DNA of 64,000 nt, taken from contig CAWEYC010000010.1 of the NCBI GenBank assembly GCA_963813195.1, forward strand, positions 13,231 through 77,230, in the 5' to 3' direction. Shown here piece by piece: positions 60,922-64,000 of the stretch. Numbering within the stretch: position 1 is the first letter of the stretch; each line of letters starts with the position of its first letter. Source of the stretch: Roseiarcus sp963813195 (GTDB lineage: Bacteria > Pseudomonadota > Alphaproteobacteria > Rhizobiales > Beijerinckiaceae). The notes under the pieces are model-generated. The model did no database searches. It was not told where the DNA came from and was given only the letters and a program-made list of their open reading frames with translations. A program made the translations under genes and the position numbers.

Positions 60922-60958
60922 GGGGGCCTCGCGGGATCAGGGGCGTGGGAACGACAGG

Positions 60959-60982
60959 CTCTATATACGCGAGACTATAGCG
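60959..60982 (-). promoter_or_regulatory. modA: Candidate ModE/Mo-box upstream of modA
   Basis: CTCTATA (60959-60965) and TATAGCG (60976-60982) form inverted arms matching at 6 of 7 positions around a 10-bp spacer. They sit 38-61 bp upstream of the modA start. The CG(C/T)TATA half-site resembles ModE-type operators of mod operons. Binding is inferred. Confidence 0.4.
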
Positions 60983-61011
60983 GTTGGGCCAGTCGTCAAT
61001 CCAGGCGAGGG

Positions 61012-63053
61012 CTAGGAGGGAATGTCGAGCGGGATCGCGGGTTCGCCGCTACACCAGCGCCGCCACATCGTCCGGTAGGCGGTCTCCACCGCGCGCGCGA
61101 AGGCCCCTTCGTCCATCAGCGGGCTCGCTTCCATCTCGGCGCGCAGCGCACTCCTCGTTTCCGCGAGCCGGCCTGGATCGCCCGCCAGAGCGACGGCTTT
61201 GGCGACATACTCCTCCTCCGTCGTCGCGATCCAGTCGGGATGGCCGACGGCGGTCAGGATCGCCGAGCCGAGCCGCCCTACGGTGGGGCGTCCCGCCAGG
61301 GTAATAAACGGCGATCCGAGATACAGGCTCTCGAACAGCGTCGTTCCCGAATTGTGCGGAAAGCACAGTCGAGACTGATGTCGAACCCCCGCAGCACGTC
61401 CCACGGCGGGCTGTCGAAGCCCAGCGAGAGGCGCTCCGGCGAGACCCCTAGCGCGGCGAACTGGCTCATGAGATCGTTTCGCACCGCTGGGGAGCGGTAG
61501 TTGAGGCTATTGATCGTAAGCCGCGACCCGGGCGCCCCACGGAGGATCGCGGCCCATGCGCGGACGACGCGATGGTTGATGCGCACCGAGCGCGTCAAGC
61601 TGCCGAACGTGATCGCGGCGGACGCTTCCCTCGTCGGTCCGGGGTCGCCCATACCCTCGGCGGGACGGTAAGCGGCGAACACCGGCAACCGCACCAGCTT
61701 TTCCGCAAAGAGAGGTTCGCAGCCCGCAGGCGCGAACGTGTGGTCGGCGAGGAAATAATCGATCGCCTCGAGGCCGGTGGTGTAGCCGTAACCGAGCCAG
61801 GAAACCTGTACCGGCGCCGGCTTACGGCCGAACACCGGAAGTCGGCGCCCGCGCGTGTGGCCGGCCAGATCGACCAGGATGTCGATCCCGTCCGCGCCGA
61901 TGCGCTCCGCCATTTCGGCATCGCTCAGCCCGACAGTCCGCCGCCAATGGTCGGTGTAGCCCTTGAGCCGTGCGCTGACCTCATCCTCGCGGGCGACTTG
62001 TGCGTAGGCGAACACTTCCACTTTAGTTTTGTCGTGACGCGCCAGGAGTGGTTCGATGAAGTGCCATACCGAATGCCGCCGCAGGTCAGGCGAGACATAG
62101 CCGATGCGCAGCCGACGGTCAGGATCTCGATTGGCGCCGTGCCGCGCGATCAGGGGTCGGTGCGGCCGCGCGTGGCGTTCGTCCCAGCGACAATATTCAG
62201 CGAAGATCGCCTCAGCCGAAAGGTCCGGCGCGTAGTTGAGACAGAACAAAAGATTGCTGTGCGCATCCGCGTAGTCGGGCTTGAGAACAAGCGCCTGACG
62301 GTAGCACGCCGTGGCCTCGTCCAGCTTTCCCAACTCTTGAAGCGCGCTGCCGAGGTTGCTGTACGCTTCGGCAAGGTTCGGCCTGAGCGCGAGCGCCTGA
62401 CGATAGCAGGGCACGGCTTCATCTGGCTTTCCCTGTTCCTGCAGCGCGTTGCCGAGATTGCTGTGCGCGTCGGCGTAGTCAGGCTTGAGAGCGAGCGCCC
62501 GGCGATAGCAAGTCGCGGCCTCGTCCAGCTTGCCCTGATCTTTGAGCGCGTTGCCGAGATTGCTGTGCGCCTCGGCGAAGTCCGGCTTGAGGGCGAGCGC
62601 CCGGCGACAGCAGGCCACGGCCTCGTCCAACTTCCCCTGGGAGCGGAGCGCATTGCCAAGGTTGCAGTGCGCGTCCGCATAGTCCGGTTTGAGAACGAGC
62701 GCCCGCCGATAGCAGGCGACTGCCTCGTCCAGCTTGCCTTGTGCGCCGAGCGCAGCGCCCAGGTTCAAATGATAGAAATGAAATCGCGCGTCGATCGCGA
62801 TCGCCTGGCTGATGAGATCGACAGCTACGTCCTCGCGTCCCGCTCCGAGGGCGATCAACCCAAGCAGGTGCAAGCTGTCGGCGTGGCCGGGGTCGGCCTC
62901 CAGAACCTGTCGGTAAAGCCCCTCGGCTTCAGTCAGGCGCCCGGCCTGATGGTGTCGAAAGGCCTCGGCGAACACCTCCTGACGGCCCGCTGACGCTTCG
63001 GGCGCGATTGGCTTTGCCTGCTTCTTTTCGGCCCGGCGCTGTTGGCGGTTCAT
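61012..63053 (-). CDS. TPR protein with O-GlcNAc-transferase-like (SPINDLY) domain, apparent frameshift near 61365
   Basis: From the ATG at 63053 (MNRQQRRAEKKQAKP) the protein begins with seven or so 34-residue TPRs, five of them nearly identical (QGKLDEAVACYRRALVLKP). They are followed by the glycosyltransferase-41 domain (LRIGYVSPDLRRHSVWHFIEP, VDLAGHTRGRRL, APVQVSWLGYGYTTGLEAID). Near 61363-61367 the frame breaks: FDISLD is followed in another frame by FPHNSGTTLFESLYLG, which carries the expected donor-binding end to the stop at 61012-61014. Two extra bases or one missing base would explain it. The intact product would be about 680 residues. Family members glycosylate proteins, often flagellin or surface proteins. 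Confidence 0.82.
62260..62770 (-). repeat. Five near-identical 102-bp tandem TPR repeats
   Basis: The TPR part of the glycosyltransferase gene is repetitive at DNA level: the string for DEAVACYRRALVLKPDYADAH recurs every 102 bp with few changes, and even synonymous positions are conserved. This implies recent duplication or gene conversion of TPR units. Such arrays change copy number by slippage and are prone to assembly error. Confidence 0.7.
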
Positions 63054-63245
63054 CGTCCCTCTGGAATTGCCGCGACAAACGGTTCGTCTGGCGGCAACGT
63101 AACTCGGACGGCGACGTATGAGAATCCACCCGGGGCGAGAATCGGCGGCCAATGCGCGTTCGGGTTCGCCGCCCGTAGAGACATCCGCCACGAGCGCTTC
63201 AAGAGTCCTAGCCTGCGCGCCTCTCGACGCGCAGGCTGTCGGAGG

Positions 63246-63734
63246 TCAGGCGGCTCGCCGGTCGACCTTGGATTCCGCCAGTTGGGTCAACAGCGCGTCG
63301 GTTTTCTTCTCCTCCTGGAGTGTCTGATCGAGAAGGCCCACCACGTCCTTCATGCCCAATTGTCCAGCCCAATTCTTCAGGGTTCCATAGCGCGACATCT
63401 CGTAATGCTCGACAGCCTGTGCGCTCGCGACCAGCCCCGCATCGAGCGCCTCGCTGCCTTTGTAGTCTTCAAGGATTTCCTCGCCTTCTTCGAGGATGCC
63501 TTTTATGGCCTCGCAGGTCTTCGCCTGGCTCCGCTTGCCGATGTTTTCGAAGATTTGCTGGAGCCGCGCGACATGATCCTCGGTCTCGTCACGGTGCGTC
63601 ATGAACGCCTTCCTGAGCTCCTCCGATTGGGCCGCCTTCGCCATTTTAGGCAGGGCTTTCAGGATCTGGCGCTCGGCGAAGTAGATGTCCTTGAGCGTAT
63701 CGTAGAAGAGATCGTTGAGCTTCTTGTCAGCCAT
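63246..63734 (-). CDS. Ferritin-like DUF892/YciE family protein
   Basis: This 162-residue four-helix protein reads LNDLFYDTLKDIYFAERQIL at 6-25, then MTHRDETEDHVARLQQIFEN, and CEAIKGILEEGEEILED. The metal-ligating Glu and His residues of the YciE/DUF892 ferritin-like site are visible (E in AERQ, DETEDH, and SAQAVEHYEMSRYGTL). The start is the ATG at 63734 behind GGAGAC; an upstream extension of 77 residues does not fit the family. YciE-type proteins are associated with stress and stationary phase. Nothing else is recognisable in the remaining 266 bases to the right edge. Confidence 0.9.
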   Translation of the reverse strand: MADKKLNDLFYDTLKDIYFAERQILKALPKMAKAAQSEELRKAFMTHRDETEDHVARLQQIFENIGKRSQAKTCEAIKGILEEGEEILEDYKGSEALDAGLVASAQAVEHYEMSRYGTLKNWAGQLGMKDVVGLLDQTLQEEKKTDALLTQLAESKVDRRAA

Positions 63735-64000
63735 TGCCGTCTCCCTTTGCTTGGTCCTGGTTAACGGCGCGGCTCTGTTTGCGTTCCAGGTGAACTGGAA
63801 TCCCGTAGAATTTGTTCGTTGCTCCGATCGCTGCGCCGTTGAGCCGTTTGGGGCCACATCGATTTCAGATGGGGATCCTGCGCCGCCCTCGCTCAATCGT
63901 CGATAGCCGGGCGGCCAACGATCCATATGGCGGGCCTGGTCGGCTGGGAGTTGCGGCAACGCCAATTCGCGAGGCTCAGGTGCAGAAGGCGGACCGAAGC

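Overview
The window is high-GC alphaproteobacterial chromosome. The cell-division order (murC, murB, ddl, ftsQ, ftsA, ftsZ, lpxC, bamD, recN), the murA-DUF2948-hisD-UPF0262 block, the CtrA-type boxes (TTAA-N7-TTAAC) and an rreB-like small mRNA locus point to Hyphomicrobiales (Rhizobiales), perhaps near Beijerinckiaceae, Methylocystaceae or Bradyrhizobiaceae. The genus cannot be fixed from the sequence alone.

Left third (1-17.4 kb) is accessory metabolism. On the minus strand, a UbiD-type prenyl-FMN decarboxylase, an NMT1/SsuA-like binding protein and an ABC ATPase (running off the left end) form an operon next to an IclR regulator. UbiX, which makes the UbiD cofactor, lies divergently on the plus strand with a TIGR02444 protein and then a composite pseudogene made of pieces of ubiD, a CaiB-type CoA-transferase gene and an acyl-CoA dehydrogenase gene. 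From 6.9 to 17.4 kb a plus-strand cluster encodes a ribose-type ABC importer (its binding protein carries an apparent frameshift), a His-rich LVIVD beta-propeller protein, OtnI-, OtnK- and OtnC-like enzymes, an MhpD-type hydratase, a D-2-hydroxyacid dehydrogenase, a GntR/FCD regulator and a one-cysteine Asp/Glu-racemase-family protein. Together these look like import and breakdown of a four-carbon acid sugar or a precursor of one, ending in dihydroxyacetone phosphate.

Middle (18-41.5 kb) is mostly housekeeping: an L,D-transpeptidase, moaA, a CGFS glutaredoxin, an SPFH protein, glmM, the rreB-like leader-length mRNA, YidB, a beta-oxidation group (fadJ, thiolase, acyl-CoA dehydrogenase with a GFA protein), alr, leuD, a lytic transglycosylase, a ClC channel and phosphoglucomutase. 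Two type II toxin-antitoxin modules (RHH/PemK and HicAB) are present. Upstream of pgm lies an array of eight CTTGAC hexamers spaced exactly 10 bp apart.

Right third (41.8-60.2 kb) is the dcw/envelope cluster, interrupted between murB and ddl by a minus-strand fatty acid desaturase and an alpha/beta hydrolase. Two perfect CtrA boxes lie before ddl-ftsQAZ. The window ends with modA, a TPR/O-GlcNAc-transferase-like gene and a DUF892 ferritin-like gene, all on the minus strand. Three otherwise well-conserved genes (the sugar-binding protein gene, hisD and the TPR glycosyltransferase gene) carry small frameshifts, so either draft-quality sequence or recent decay must be considered.
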